This document shows, piece by piece, positions 16,540-26,389 of a stretch of 64,000 bases of DNA (the stretch's first letter is position 1; every line of letters begins with the position of its first letter). Position numbers and translations under genes: made by a program. Location of the stretch: assembly GCA_036389675.1 (NCBI GenBank), contig DASVWI010000019.1, forward strand, positions 62,001 through 126,000, read 5' to 3'. Origin of the DNA: DASQYE01 sp036389675 (GTDB taxonomy: Bacteria; Acidobacteriota; Blastocatellia; Pyrinomonadales; Pyrinomonadaceae). Below the pieces are notes generated by a model. It was not told the DNA's origin. It saw nothing but the letters and a program-made list of their open reading frames with translations, and searched no databases.

Positions 16540-17994
16540 ATGCCAAATAGCGTTCCTATCACAGTCGCACACGGAGATGGGATCGGGCCGGAGATCATGG
16601 CCGCGACTCTGCACATCCTGAAAGAGGCGGGCGCGCGCCTTGAGATCGAGACCATAGAGATCGGCGAGAAGGTTTATCTGGCGGGAAACGAGGCCGGCAT
16701 CGCGCAGAGCGCATGGGACTCGCTCAGGCGCACGCGCGTCTTCCTCAAAGCGCCCATTACGACGCCGCAAGGCGGCGGCTTTAAGAGCCTCAACGTGACG
16801 GTGCGGAAAACCTTCGGCCTCTACGCCAACGTGCGCCCGTGCGTCTCGTATCATCCCTTTGTCGAGACCAAGCATCCGGTGATGGATGTCGTCATCGTCC
16901 GCGAGAACGAGGAGGACGTGTACGGCGGCATCGAGTATCGCCAGACAGATCAGGTCACGCAGTGCCTGAAGCTCATCTCAAGACCGGGCACGGAAAAGAT
17001 CGTGCGCTACGCGTTTGAGTACGCGCGCCGCAACAACCGCCGCAAGGTCACGTGCTTTACCAAAGACAACATCATGAAGATCACGGACGGCCTCTTTCAC
17101 AAGATTTTTGAAGAGATCGCCGCCGATTACAAGGACATAGAGAACGAGCACTGGATTGTGGACATAGGCGCGGCCAAGCTTGCCGACACGCCCGAAGCCT
17201 TCGACGTGGTCGTACTGCCGAACCTCTACGGCGACGTGCTCTCGGATGTCGCGGCGCAGATCGCCGGCTCTGTCGGCCTCGCGGGCTCTGCCAACATAGG
17301 CTCATCAATCGCCATGTTTGAAGCCATCCACGGGTCAGCCCCGCGCCGCGCCGGGCAGAATCTGGCGAATCCTTCGGGGCTGCTGCTCGGCGCTGTGATG
17401 ATGCTCGTGCATATCGGACAGGCGGACGTGGCCGAAGGCGTTCATAACGCATGGCTGCGTACCATCGAGGACGGCATTCACACCTATGACATCTACGACG
17501 AGAGCGCGAGCAAACAGAAGGTCGGCACGCGCGAGTTTGCCGAGGCGGTCGTCAGTCGCCTCGGCCAGATGCCGGAAATGCTCAAGCCCGTCGCCTACAA
17601 GAGCGAGGTTGAAGAGGATGCTTCCGAAGCGTCTTTCAACACGGAGCGCGAGCGCGCGAAGAAGGAGCTGGTCGGCGTTGATCTCTATCTGGACTGGCCC
17701 GAAGGGTCGGCGGACGAGCTGGGCGCGGCGATGAAGAAGCTCGACGGCGACGGCCTGCGTATCAAGGCCATCAGCAATCGCGGCGTCAAGGTCTGGCCGG
17801 GCGGCGCATCTGAAACCTTCTGCTCAGACCACTGGCGCTGCCGCTTCGTCTCAGAGACGGAAGGCAGTAGGCCCACACACGCGCAGCTCGCCTCGCTCAT
17901 GCGGCGCGCAGCCCATGCCGGATTCGACTTCGTCAAAACCGAGAACCTCTACAACTTCAACGGCAAGCCCGGCTATTCACACGCTCAAGAGTAA
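16540..17994 (+). CDS. icd: NADP-dependent isocitrate dehydrogenase, Thermus-type with C-terminal domain
   Basis: A 484-residue isocitrate/isopropylmalate dehydrogenase. VAHGDGIGPEIM is the N-terminal motif; SLNVTVRKTFGLYANVRP gives the Ser and Arg residues that bind isocitrate; LPNLYGDVLSDVAAQIAG carries the metal-binding Asp; IHGSAPRRAGQ is the NADP adenine region. Residues about 345-484 form an extra domain (VGVDLYLDW, LRIKAISNRGVKVWP) found in the Thermus thermophilus-type enzyme but absent from E. coli Icd. It decarboxylates isocitrate to 2-oxoglutarate in the TCA cycle. Its stop codon overlaps the start of a GGATGAA repeat. Confidence 0.92.
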   Translation: MPNSVPITVAHGDGIGPEIMAATLHILKEAGARLEIETIEIGEKVYLAGNEAGIAQSAWDSLRRTRVFLKAPITTPQGGGFKSLNVTVRKTFGLYANVRPCVSYHPFVETKHPVMDVVIVRENEEDVYGGIEYRQTDQVTQCLKLISRPGTEKIVRYAFEYARRNNRRKVTCFTKDNIMKITDGLFHKIFEEIAADYKDIENEHWIVDIGAAKLADTPEAFDVVVLPNLYGDVLSDVAAQIAGSVGLAGSANIGSSIAMFEAIHGSAPRRAGQNLANPSGLLLGAVMMLVHIGQADVAEGVHNAWLRTIEDGIHTYDIYDESASKQKVGTREFAEAVVSRLGQMPEMLKPVAYKSEVEEDASEASFNTERERAKKELVGVDLYLDWPEGSADELGAAMKKLDGDGLRIKAISNRGVKVWPGGASETFCSDHWRCRFVSETEGSRPTHAQLASLMRRAAHAGFDFVKTENLYNFNGKPGYSHAQE

Positions 17995-18110
17995 GGATGA
18001 AGGCGGAAGGATGAAGGATGAAAAGTCGCTGAAAGATGACAAGCCCGAGAAGGCGAAAGAGACTGATGAGAATGATACTTCATCCTTCATCCTTCATCCT
18101 TCATCCTTGC
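17993..18110. repeat. GGATGAA-family palindromic intergenic element, copy 2
   Basis: The left arm AAGGATGAAGGCGGAAGGA begins inside the icd stop codon; the right arm consists of four CATCCTT units ending in TTGC. Interior about 55 bp. The right arm overlaps the TTG start codon I propose for purE, so this element forms the whole leader of purE. Confidence 0.85.
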
Positions 18111-18582
18111 CTTTAGTCTCTGTCATCATGGGCAGCAAGTCCGATTGGGAGACGATGCAGCGTGCGGACGAGGTGCTCACAAGATTCGGTGTGCCGCACG
18201 AATGTCTGGTCGTCTCGGCGCATCGCACGCCGCAGTGGATGGCTGAGTTTGCGGCGGGAGCGGAGGCGCGCGGTGTAGAAGTTATCATCGCGGGCGCGGG
18301 CGGGGCGGCGCACCTGCCGGGCATGGTCGCCGCGCAGACGCTTCTGCCCGTGCTCGGCGTGCCGGTCAAGAGTAAAGCTCTGCGGGGCATGGATTCGCTG
18401 CTCTCCATCGTGCAGATGCCGGCTGGAGTCCCTGTCGGCACGCTCGCCATAGGCGAAGCCGGGGCGACCAATGCCGCGCTCTTAGCCGTCGCCATACTGG
18501 CAAACACACGTCCCCCTCTGCGAGAGAAACTCAGACAGTTCCGCCTAGATCAGGAACAGCAAGTGCGCGAGGCGACTCTCAA

Positions 18583-18586
<4 letters not shown>
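18107..18586 (+). CDS. purE: 5-(carboxyamino)imidazole ribonucleotide mutase
   Basis: A protein of about 159 residues. It starts PLVSVIMGSKSDWETM, the PurE loop, then VVSAHRTPQWM with the catalytic His, GAGGAAHLPGMVAA, and VPVKSKALRGMDSLLSIVQMP with GVPVGTLAIG. It converts N5-CAIR to CAIR in purine synthesis with the PurK product. The start is unclear: TTG 18107 gives the family length and sits at the edge of the repeat, with no Shine-Dalgarno; the frame stays open upstream through the repeat, but that would translate repeat DNA. The purK GTG overlaps its stop (GTGA). Confidence 0.9.
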
Positions 18587-19725
<1,139 letters not shown>

Positions 19726-19981
19726 ATGATTCGGCTTGAATCAGGAAAGGTTCAGCCCGAGACATACGGGCTTCCGTGCCTTTCCGGCGGAATTACTCCG
19801 GTTACATGGGCGAAACCTTCGCGGTCTCTCCTGTCTGCGCTTGTGAAAACCTTTGGAGTTAGAGCAGAATGTTGACCGTAGCTGCACTACACAACAGCCT
19901 GTCTGGACGCTCCGGGTTGAGCGGGCATAGACGCCCCGGCTTCTGCCCGGTTCATGAGCTCCGACGAATGATTTCGGCAAG

Positions 19982-22900
19982 ATGATAGGGCAGACCATCT
20001 CTCATTACCGCATTCTGGAGACGCTCGGCGAGGGCGGGATGGGTGTTGTTTACATGGCCGAGGATACGCACCTTGGCCGGCGCGTCGCCATCAAGTTTCT
20101 TTCCGACACCTCTGACTCCGACAACCACCACTTCCGCGCACGCTTCCTGCGAGAGGCGCGCGCCGTCTCGTCGCTCTCTCATCCGCACATCGCGTCCATC
20201 TACGATTACGGCGAGACTCCTGACGGGCATCCCTTTATCGTGATGGAGCTGGTCGAGGGGCAGACGCTCGGCGACTTGCTTTACGAGAGCGGGCTGACCC
20301 TCGTGCGCTCCCTTGAGATCATCGAACAGGTGACGGAGGCTCTCTCGGAAGCGCACCGCCACGGGATAGTCCATCGCGACGTAAAGCCCTCGAACGTCCT
20401 GATTAACAAGCGCGGGCAGGCCAAGGTGCTCGACTTCGGGCTAGCCAAGCAAATCAACGAAGATGAAACGCACGTTGACCCGGACGCCAACACGCTGCTC
20501 GCGACCCGAACGCACAGCGACATTGTCGTCGGGACGCCGCTTTACCTGTCGCCGGAGCAGGCAACGTCCGCTCCCGTGGACGCGCGCAGCGACCTCTTCG
20601 CCCTCGGCGCTCTGCTCTACGAGTGCATCACTGGCCGCCCGGCTTTCTCCGGGGCGAGCATCATAGAGATAGCGGCGCAGGTCATACACGTCATGCCTCC
20701 GCTGCCTTCGACCGTCAACGAGCGTGTGCCGAGGGAGCTGGACGGAATCACCATGAAGGCTTTGGCGAAGAAGCCTTCGGAGCGTTATCAATCGGCGGAC
20801 GAGATGCTGGCGGATTTGCGGCGCGTGCGCCTCTCCCTCAGCAACGACCCGCATCTCACCAAACGCCTCATCGGTTCGGGCACGACGAGGACGGCGCAAA
20901 CCAGCACACTGGTGGCGATCTCGGAAACGCTCAGAGCGCCGCGCCTCTCCATCTTTACAGTGCTGCTGGGAGTCGTCGCCGTCTCCCTCATCATATGGGG
21001 CATCACTGTGATTATCAGGCCGAGGCTTCACCGCCCGACACCCAAAGCGCAGCAGTGGTATGAGGCGGGCACGAACGCCCTGCGCGACGGGGCATACTTT
21101 CAGGCGAGCAAAGCGCTTGAGCAAGCCATCGCCGAAGACAATAATTTCCCGCTGGCCCACGCGCGACTGGCCGAAGCCTGGATGGAGCTTGACTATGTGG
21201 ACAGGGCGAAGGACGAGTTGTTGCGCGTGTCCACGCTCGTGCCCGATCGTTCCGTGCTCCCGCGCTCCGACAGGCTCTACCTTCAGGCGATCACCGCCAG
21301 TGTCTCGCCCCTCGAGATACCGCAGTCGGTTGAGGCCTACGGCGAGATCGCTCGACTGATGCCGAATCTGCCGCAGGTCTACGTTGACTTGGGGCGCGCC
21401 TACGAGAAGAACAACCAGCGCCAAAAGGCCATAGAGAATTATGTGGAGGCGATCAACCGCGACCCGCAGTACGCCACGGCTTTTTTGCGCGTCGGTATTC
21501 TCTACGGCCAGAATCAGGATAACCAGAGCGCGCTCGCCGCATTCGACAAGGCCGAAAAGCTCTATCAGGCCCTCGGCAACATAGAGGGACGCACGGAGGT
21601 CTTCTACCAGCGCGGGCTGCTGTTTGATAAGACGGGGAAAGCCGCCGAAGCGCGCGCAGAGTTGCAGCAGGCGCTCGACACGGCGCGGGTCTCGAACAAT
21701 GAGCACCAGCAGATCAGGGCCATCTTGCAGTTGAGCAGCGTCTCCTACACGGTGGGCGACACGGCGCAGGCCGAGCGGTACGCGCGCGAGGCCGTGGAGT
21801 TGGCCCAGTCTAAGGGGATGGAGAATCTCATCGCTCGCGGCCTTGTCGATCTGGGCAATGCCTACCTGACGAAGGGAAATTACACCGAGGCCGAGACCTA
21901 CTTCAAACAGGCGCTCGATTTCGCGCAGCGTTTCAAGGGGCGTCGTAATGAAGTGCGTGCCCTGTTTGCGCTCGCCAGTCTGCGTATACAGCAGGGCAAC
22001 GCCGACGAGGCGATACGCTATATCGAGCCCGCCCTGAGCTTTTACGAGCAGGGCGGTTATCGACAGGAAGCCTCCATCTCGATGCTGTTGCTGGGCCGCG
22101 CCAAGCGCAACAAGGGCGATTATAAGGGAGCGCTCATGGCCTTCGAGCAACAACTGAAAGTCGCCGAAGAGCTGGGCGACCCGGCTCAGGTGGCCTCCTC
22201 GCACAGCGAGATAGGCCGCGTGCTGATGAGGCAGGCCGCCTACACCGAGGCGCTCGAACATTTCGAGTCGAGTTTTAAGACGATCAAAGCAATCGGCGAG
22301 CAATTGAAGCTCGGTTACAACCTGCTTGATCGCGCGCAACTGCTCTGGCAGTTGGGAAGGTATGACGAGGCGCGCGTCGCGCTGGATGAATCCTTCCAGT
22401 TGGCGAACAAGCCCGGAAGTCCATCGACGGCCCTGTTGGCGGGCCTTGCAGAGCGCAGCGCCGAGATGTCTCTGAGCCGGCGTGACCTTGGCGATGCCAA
22501 AAAAAGGAGTCAGGAGGCGCTCGCTCTGGCCGGCAGCCAGTATCACGACACGGCTGTCGAGGCGAGGCTCGTGCTGGGCCTCGTGCAATCCCTGACGGGC
22601 GCGGCGACCGAAGGGAGAAAGACCTGCGAGGAAGCAGAGCGATTGGCCGCGCGTTCCAATGACCCGTGGCTGATCTCAAGGTCGGCGGTGGCGCTCGCCG
22701 AAGCCACGCTCATGAGCGGCGACGCCGCGAGCGCATTGACAACGGCGCTGCGCGCGCAGGAAAGTTTGGCGCGCATAGAGGATCATGAATCAGAGTGGCG
22801 AGCGTGGCTCATCGCGGCGCTCGCCAGCCAGCGCGCAGGCGACAGGGCCAAGGCTCAGGAATATTCCGAGCGTGCCGGCGAGCAGCTTTCGAGGCTCGAA

Positions 22901-22987
22901 CAGAAGTGGGGGAGCGCGGCTTTCAATAGCTATCTCGCCCGCCCGGATATACAATACGCGCGGAAACGTCTCAGCGAGATTCGTTGA
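19982..22987 (+). CDS. Membrane-bound Ser/Thr protein kinase with C-terminal TPR array
   Basis: A 1001-residue receptor-like Hanks kinase. Residues 8-290: ILETLGEGGMGVVY (P-loop), VAIKFL (Lys), HRDVKPSNVLI (catalytic loop), DFGLAK (Mg site), and GTPLYLSPEQA (activation segment). One transmembrane helix follows, SIFTVLLGVVAVSLIIWGITV (about 322-343). Residues about 355-1000 carry at least ten TPR-like units, for example YVDLGRAYEKNNQRQKAIENY and NLIARGLVDLGNAYLTKGNY, in the periplasm or as a peripheral scaffold. This layout is common in Acidobacteriota and Myxococcota. Its signal and substrates are unknown. A tyrosine phosphatase gene is 0.5 kb downstream. Confidence 0.92.
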   Translation: MIGQTISHYRILETLGEGGMGVVYMAEDTHLGRRVAIKFLSDTSDSDNHHFRARFLREARAVSSLSHPHIASIYDYGETPDGHPFIVMELVEGQTLGDLLYESGLTLVRSLEIIEQVTEALSEAHRHGIVHRDVKPSNVLINKRGQAKVLDFGLAKQINEDETHVDPDANTLLATRTHSDIVVGTPLYLSPEQATSAPVDARSDLFALGALLYECITGRPAFSGASIIEIAAQVIHVMPPLPSTVNERVPRELDGITMKALAKKPSERYQSADEMLADLRRVRLSLSNDPHLTKRLIGSGTTRTAQTSTLVAISETLRAPRLSIFTVLLGVVAVSLIIWGITVIIRPRLHRPTPKAQQWYEAGTNALRDGAYFQASKALEQAIAEDNNFPLAHARLAEAWMELDYVDRAKDELLRVSTLVPDRSVLPRSDRLYLQAITASVSPLEIPQSVEAYGEIARLMPNLPQVYVDLGRAYEKNNQRQKAIENYVEAINRDPQYATAFLRVGILYGQNQDNQSALAAFDKAEKLYQALGNIEGRTEVFYQRGLLFDKTGKAAEARAELQQALDTARVSNNEHQQIRAILQLSSVSYTVGDTAQAERYAREAVELAQSKGMENLIARGLVDLGNAYLTKGNYTEAETYFKQALDFAQRFKGRRNEVRALFALASLRIQQGNADEAIRYIEPALSFYEQGGYRQEASISMLLLGRAKRNKGDYKGALMAFEQQLKVAEELGDPAQVASSHSEIGRVLMRQAAYTEALEHFESSFKTIKAIGEQLKLGYNLLDRAQLLWQLGRYDEARVALDESFQLANKPGSPSTALLAGLAERSAEMSLSRRDLGDAKKRSQEALALAGSQYHDTAVEARLVLGLVQSLTGAATEGRKTCEEAERLAARSNDPWLISRSAVALAEATLMSGDAASALTTALRAQESLARIEDHESEWRAWLIAALASQRAGDRAKAQEYSERAGEQLSRLEQKWGSAAFNSYLARPDIQYARKRLSEIR

Positions 22988-23032
22988 AGGCAAACGAACT
23001 TTAACCCTCAGCCTCAATAAGGAGAATAGAAG

Positions 23033-23233
23033 ATGCCTGATGATCCTCTTACCATCAAAGGCGGCTCTCTAAAGATAGAGAGTTCCAAGAAGCTCAAAGA
23101 GAACAACGGTACGGGCGGGAAATATAATTACGACCACCCGGAGAGCGGCAGGATTACGAGCGTCGAGATTGACGGCAACACTTATCCTGCGACTCAGTAC
23201 AGCACGATCGTGATTCATTACGAAGTGCCCTAG
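23033..23233 (+). CDS. Small hypothetical protein, unknown
   Basis: A 66-residue soluble protein (MPDDPLTIKGGSLKIESSKK) rich in Lys, Gly and Ser, ending in alternating beta-like residues ITSVEIDGNTYPATQYSTIVIHYE. AAGGAG lies 10 bases upstream of the ATG, which supports translation. It is 45 bases after the kinase and may be its co-transcribed partner. No family recognised. Confidence 0.65.
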   Translation: MPDDPLTIKGGSLKIESSKKLKENNGTGGKYNYDHPESGRITSVEIDGNTYPATQYSTIVIHYEVP

Positions 23234-23409
23234 AAGAACTGTCAGGCAGTTCGCCGGATACCGCCGCACCTTTTCAGTCTCTTTCTTGCCACGAGGATGT
23301 TCAGAAAGAACGGTCGGCGCTCCTGCCCGGAAAATATTTCGCGTGCGCTCGTCCTCGCCGCAGTTGATCGCAACCGGCCAGAGAAACAATTAATCCTCAC
23401 GAAAAAGTC

Positions 23410-23446
23410 AGCGTTAGAGCGTCGCGACACGCGGCGCTCTAACGCT
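23410..23446. terminator. GC-rich hairpin between small gene and phosphatase gene
   Basis: Arms AGCGTTAGAGCG (23410-23421) and CGCTCTAACGCT (23435-23446) are perfectly complementary, 12 bp, with a 13-base loop that can pair further. On the minus strand it is followed by a T-rich run (complement of 23402-23407), so it fits a minus-direction terminator best; on the plus strand it lacks the T-tract and may be a leader structure for the phosphatase gene. Confidence 0.5.
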
Positions 23447-23487
23447 AACAAAGGGGGCCGCCGGCGGGCAGTTATCAAGAGAAAGTA

Positions 23488-24147
23488 ATGAAAATGAGAG
23501 ACCGCATCCTCCAGCCGCTCGTCATACTGTTTGCGACAACGCTTCTGGCATCTTCGGCGCTCGCTCAAGGGGATGTGCGCTTTAGTGAGCTGCCGAACTT
23601 TCACGAGGTGAACGCCCATCTCTACCGGGGCGCTCAGCCCAAAGCCGACGGCATTCGCAAACTCGTCGCGCTCGGCATCAAGACCGTCATTAACCTGCGC
23701 GCGGCGGACGAGCGTGCCCTTGACGAAGAGAGGGAAGCGCGCGCGGCGGGCCTGCTCTATTTCAACATCCCTATGGAAGGACTCAGCCGCCCGAAGGACG
23801 AGCAGATCGAGCGCGCTCTTGCCATCATCAATGATGCTGCCAGCCAGCCGGTCTTCGTTCACTGCAAGCGCGGCGCTGATCGAACGGGCACGCTCATAGC
23901 CATCTATCGCATCATGTATGACGGCTGGTCGAGCGAAGACGCGCTGCGCGAGGCAAAGCGTTACGGGATGAGCTGGATGGAGTTTGGGATGAAGGACTAC
24001 GTCAGGGACTACAGCCGTGATCACGCAAGGGAGAAGGTGGGACGCACGAGCCGCAGATCGAACCCGTATCCCGCACTGACCATGCCGTTGGTCGCGCGAG
24101 GTTTGAGCCCCGGCACTCAGACCTTCTCGCCGGGGCGAGTCTTATAG
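23488..24147 (+). CDS. Secreted dual-specificity/tyrosine phosphatase-like protein
   Basis: A 219-residue protein with a signal peptide (residues 1-27, ending SSALAQ). The catalytic loop VHCKRGADRTG (His125, Cys126, Arg132) is the HCx5R signature of protein tyrosine phosphatases. LYRGAQP near 46 and GIKTVINLRAADE near 63 are typical of the Siw14/DSP-like group that acts on phosphoproteins or inositol pyrophosphates. Export is unusual for such an enzyme and means the substrate is outside the cytoplasm or that the protein is a lipid-anchored relative. The 3' end overlaps the convergent FAD gene by 31 bases. Confidence 0.85.
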   Translation: MKMRDRILQPLVILFATTLLASSALAQGDVRFSELPNFHEVNAHLYRGAQPKADGIRKLVALGIKTVINLRAADERALDEEREARAAGLLYFNIPMEGLSRPKDEQIERALAIINDAASQPVFVHCKRGADRTGTLIAIYRIMYDGWSSEDALREAKRYGMSWMEFGMKDYVRDYSRDHAREKVGRTSRRSNPYPALTMPLVARGLSPGTQTFSPGRVL

Positions 24148-25823
24148 ATACGCACGTGGCGGGCGAAGCTCTGCGCCGCATCTTCAACCTGCTCCCCGCC
24201 GTTCGCATCCCCCAGCGAACGCTCGCGCCTTTCGCTGACAATCACCTCAACCACATTGGCGAGCCACCAGAACGTGCCGCGCGCGCCCAGATGCTCGCGC
24301 ACTCTCTGGAAGATACGCGGATAGAGCTTGGCCGTGCGGCTCAGCAGATTCCTGAATGCCGTGAAGGTCATGCGATCCTGAAAAAGCTCGCGCCGCACGC
24401 GCTCGTCCAGATCGTGAAGCGCGGCCATCACGGCGTTCAAGGTCTCGTTGACAGCGCCGGGCGCGCTCTTTGGGGTCGGGCGCATGAACTCCGCCAGCGA
24501 AGCCATCTGCGCCACGCGCGGCTCCGAAGAATTGATCTCGGAGAGCGAAGCGGCATCGAGCAGATCAGCCGAGAGGGCCAGGTCAGTCAGGTGCGTGAGG
24601 CGGCGCAGGTGTCGCACGTGCGCGCCGAAACCGCAGAAGGTGAGGGGGCTGGAAAGCCCTGCTGTCTCGCCGACCAGCATGACGCGATCATCCGCCGTGC
24701 GCTTGCGCGTGCTCCACCCGAGGTGCTGAACTCCGGGGCTGTAGCCGAAGAGGGGCTTTGCCACTCTCCACTGCGCGCCCGTGCGTTTGTAACGCGGCAG
24801 GGACTCGAAGTATCTCTCGAAGAGTGCGAGCAGGGATTTGTCCGCGGGAGAATTGACGGCGTCGTAAAAGAAGAGGTAGGTCGCGTACTCGTCGCGCTTG
24901 AGGCTTCCGGCGAAACCCTCCCAGATCAACTGGCGATGATCGCTGGCGTCCTCGTTGCTCACCAGTATCTCACCGACGCCGAAGTCCACCTGATCGGGTT
25001 CTTCGCCGCGCACGAAGCCGCGCGCGACCGTGCCGACGGTCGGGCACACATGCGTCACGGAGCGCCCGCCCTGAAGCTGTCGCGCGACGCTCGAATCCGT
25101 GCCCGTCGAATCAATAAAGAGGCGCGCCCTGAAAAGGCGATGCCTGCCCGTACGCAGGTCTTCCAGCTCGACCGAGACGTGGTCCGGCTCTATGTAGCAG
25201 CGGATGAAGCGCTGGCCTTCGATCAAAGCGGAGGGCGCGCTTGCCGCCTCTATCTTCGCCCGCGCCAGCAGCAGCAGCTTGTCGGCGTCGAGCGCGACAT
25301 CGAGCACGCCGTTCATCCAGAGGGGCGGCGTCTTCAAACGCGATGCGGCGTCGTGGAATTTGGCGAAGCCCGAGCGGTAACGGTTGATGACCGCCGCTTC
25401 GATCTCATCTTTCGTAAAGAGCGCGGCGTCCTCAAATTCGCGCAGCTCTTCGTCCGAGATGTTCCAGTCGCGGTCAGTCCTGCCCACAGCCGCACGGTCG
25501 AATACCATCACGCGGCGATTGAAACGGCTAGCCATCACAGCCGCGTGGAGCAGCCCCGTGCTGCCGCCCGCGTAGATGATCTCGAACTCACCTTCCACAG
25601 AGAGGCGGGCGGGCGGCGCGCCGCGCACTATGACCTCCTGCTGTGCCCCCGTATCTTTTTCCATCGCCTGCCGCCATGCCGTGTCGCTCTCCCAGATGCG
25701 ATAGAGCCACGCCTCGCGATTGGCGAGCGCGCCAAAATTCGCCACCGTCAAAGGGTAGCGCTTACGAAATTCGCTCAGGTCAGGCGCGTTGAAGGGTTTG
25801 AAAGATTTCCCTGTGGCAGACAT
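24117..25823 (-). CDS. FAD-dependent oxidoreductase (lycopene cyclase / halogenase-like)
   Basis: A 568-residue flavoprotein. ATG 25823 (MSATGKSFKPF) is chosen as the start nearest the homologous region; no Shine-Dalgarno is visible. The dinucleotide-binding region is IIYAGGSTGLLHAAVMA followed by VMVFDRA, a variant of GxGxxG with Ala-Gly-Gly-Ser-Thr-Gly. The FAD ribityl/pyrophosphate motif is VMLVGETAGLSSPLTFCGFG (around residues 390-409), as in geranylgeranyl reductases and lycopene cyclases. The middle has FIDSTGTDSSVARQL. The C-terminal 150 residues are helical and unassigned. Substrate unknown, probably lipid-like. Convergent overlap with the phosphatase. Confidence 0.78.
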   Translation of the reverse strand: MSATGKSFKPFNAPDLSEFRKRYPLTVANFGALANREAWLYRIWESDTAWRQAMEKDTGAQQEVIVRGAPPARLSVEGEFEIIYAGGSTGLLHAAVMASRFNRRVMVFDRAAVGRTDRDWNISDEELREFEDAALFTKDEIEAAVINRYRSGFAKFHDAASRLKTPPLWMNGVLDVALDADKLLLLARAKIEAASAPSALIEGQRFIRCYIEPDHVSVELEDLRTGRHRLFRARLFIDSTGTDSSVARQLQGGRSVTHVCPTVGTVARGFVRGEEPDQVDFGVGEILVSNEDASDHRQLIWEGFAGSLKRDEYATYLFFYDAVNSPADKSLLALFERYFESLPRYKRTGAQWRVAKPLFGYSPGVQHLGWSTRKRTADDRVMLVGETAGLSSPLTFCGFGAHVRHLRRLTHLTDLALSADLLDAASLSEINSSEPRVAQMASLAEFMRPTPKSAPGAVNETLNAVMAALHDLDERVRRELFQDRMTFTAFRNLLSRTAKLYPRIFQRVREHLGARGTFWWLANVVEVIVSERRERSLGDANGGEQVEDAAQSFARHVRIYKTRPGEKV

Positions 25824-25948
25824 AAAACAAAAGACTATTCGGGCATGTACGCCGGTGGCCCGAAAGACCGACCGCACGCACGCTTTTTAGGATTCAAACA
25901 TAAATCTAATGAGCTTTGATTCGAGTGTAACCGAAGCGATGACCGCGA

Positions 25949-26092
25949 GCAAGGATGAAGGCCGAAGGATGACAGACGGGAATTAACAGGGATGGACGGA
26001 GATGGTCAGGATAAGAGCCAAAATCATGGCAGCATGAATGATGTTCCTGCTTTTCTTATCCTGTCTATCCCTGTTAATTCTTCCATCCTTGC
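25949..26092. repeat. GGATGAA-family element, copy 3, interrupted by a second repeat family
   Basis: It starts GCAAGGATGAAGGCCGAAGG and ends CCATCCTTGC, the same ends as copy 1. Instead of the usual short core it contains a complete ATTAACAGGG-family palindrome (25980-26080). The simplest reading is insertion of one element into the other. It lies between the FAD gene and the GlsB-like gene. Confidence 0.8.
25980..26080. repeat. ATTAACAGGG-family palindromic element, copy 2 (nested)
   Basis: The left arm GAATTAACAGGGATGGACGG pairs with the right arm TCTATCCCTGTTAATTC; inner GGTCAGGATAAGA pairs with TTCTTATCCTG. About 100 bp. It sits inside the GGATGAA element 25949-26092. Confidence 0.85.
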
Positions 26093-26095
26093 TTA

Positions 26096-26371
26096 TCACG
26101 CTCGGCTGCGTGCGATGAAGCTGATAATGGCGACGAAGAGCGCCGAGCCGATGATCGACCAGATGATCGGAAAGCGTGTGCCGCCAACGGGCAGCACGAA
26201 CAATTCGGGCAGGCCGAGGCTGCGCGCGAGCCACATGCCGATCAGCGCGCCGATGAAGCCGAGCGCGATGGAGACGAGGCAGCCGCCGCGTGTATAGCCG
26301 CTGATCGCCTGGCCCAGCGACCCGCATATGCCCGAAACGAGCAGTAAGATGAGTAAGTCTATGAGCGTCAT
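26096..26371 (-). CDS. GlsB/YeaQ/YmgE-type small membrane protein
   Basis: A 91-residue inner-membrane protein with three hydrophobic segments. The first glycine-rich helix LLVSGICGSLGQAISGY and the second GGCLVSIALGFIGALIGMWLA match the transglycosylase-associated family, whose members are stress-induced with no proven enzymatic role. A third segment follows, IIWSIIGSALFVAIISF. AAAGGA lies 8 bases before the ATG. It is 18 bases downstream of the DUF1326 gene on the same strand and probably co-transcribed. Confidence 0.82.
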   Translation of the reverse strand: MTLIDLLILLLVSGICGSLGQAISGYTRGGCLVSIALGFIGALIGMWLARSLGLPELFVLPVGGTRFPIIWSIIGSALFVAIISFIARSRA

Positions 26372-26389
26372 CAGCTTTATCCTTTCCCT

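Noticed and set aside
20441..22588. A 715-codon open frame on the minus strand opposite the TPR kinase
   Set aside because: It is the antisense of a gene with clear kinase and TPR motifs. Its translation is Arg/Leu/Gly-biased with no domain, as expected for antisense frames in GC-rich DNA.
24156..25919. A 587-codon open frame on the plus strand opposite the FAD oxidoreductase
   Set aside because: The minus-strand frame has recognisable FAD motifs; the plus-strand one has none and a composition typical of antisense reading.
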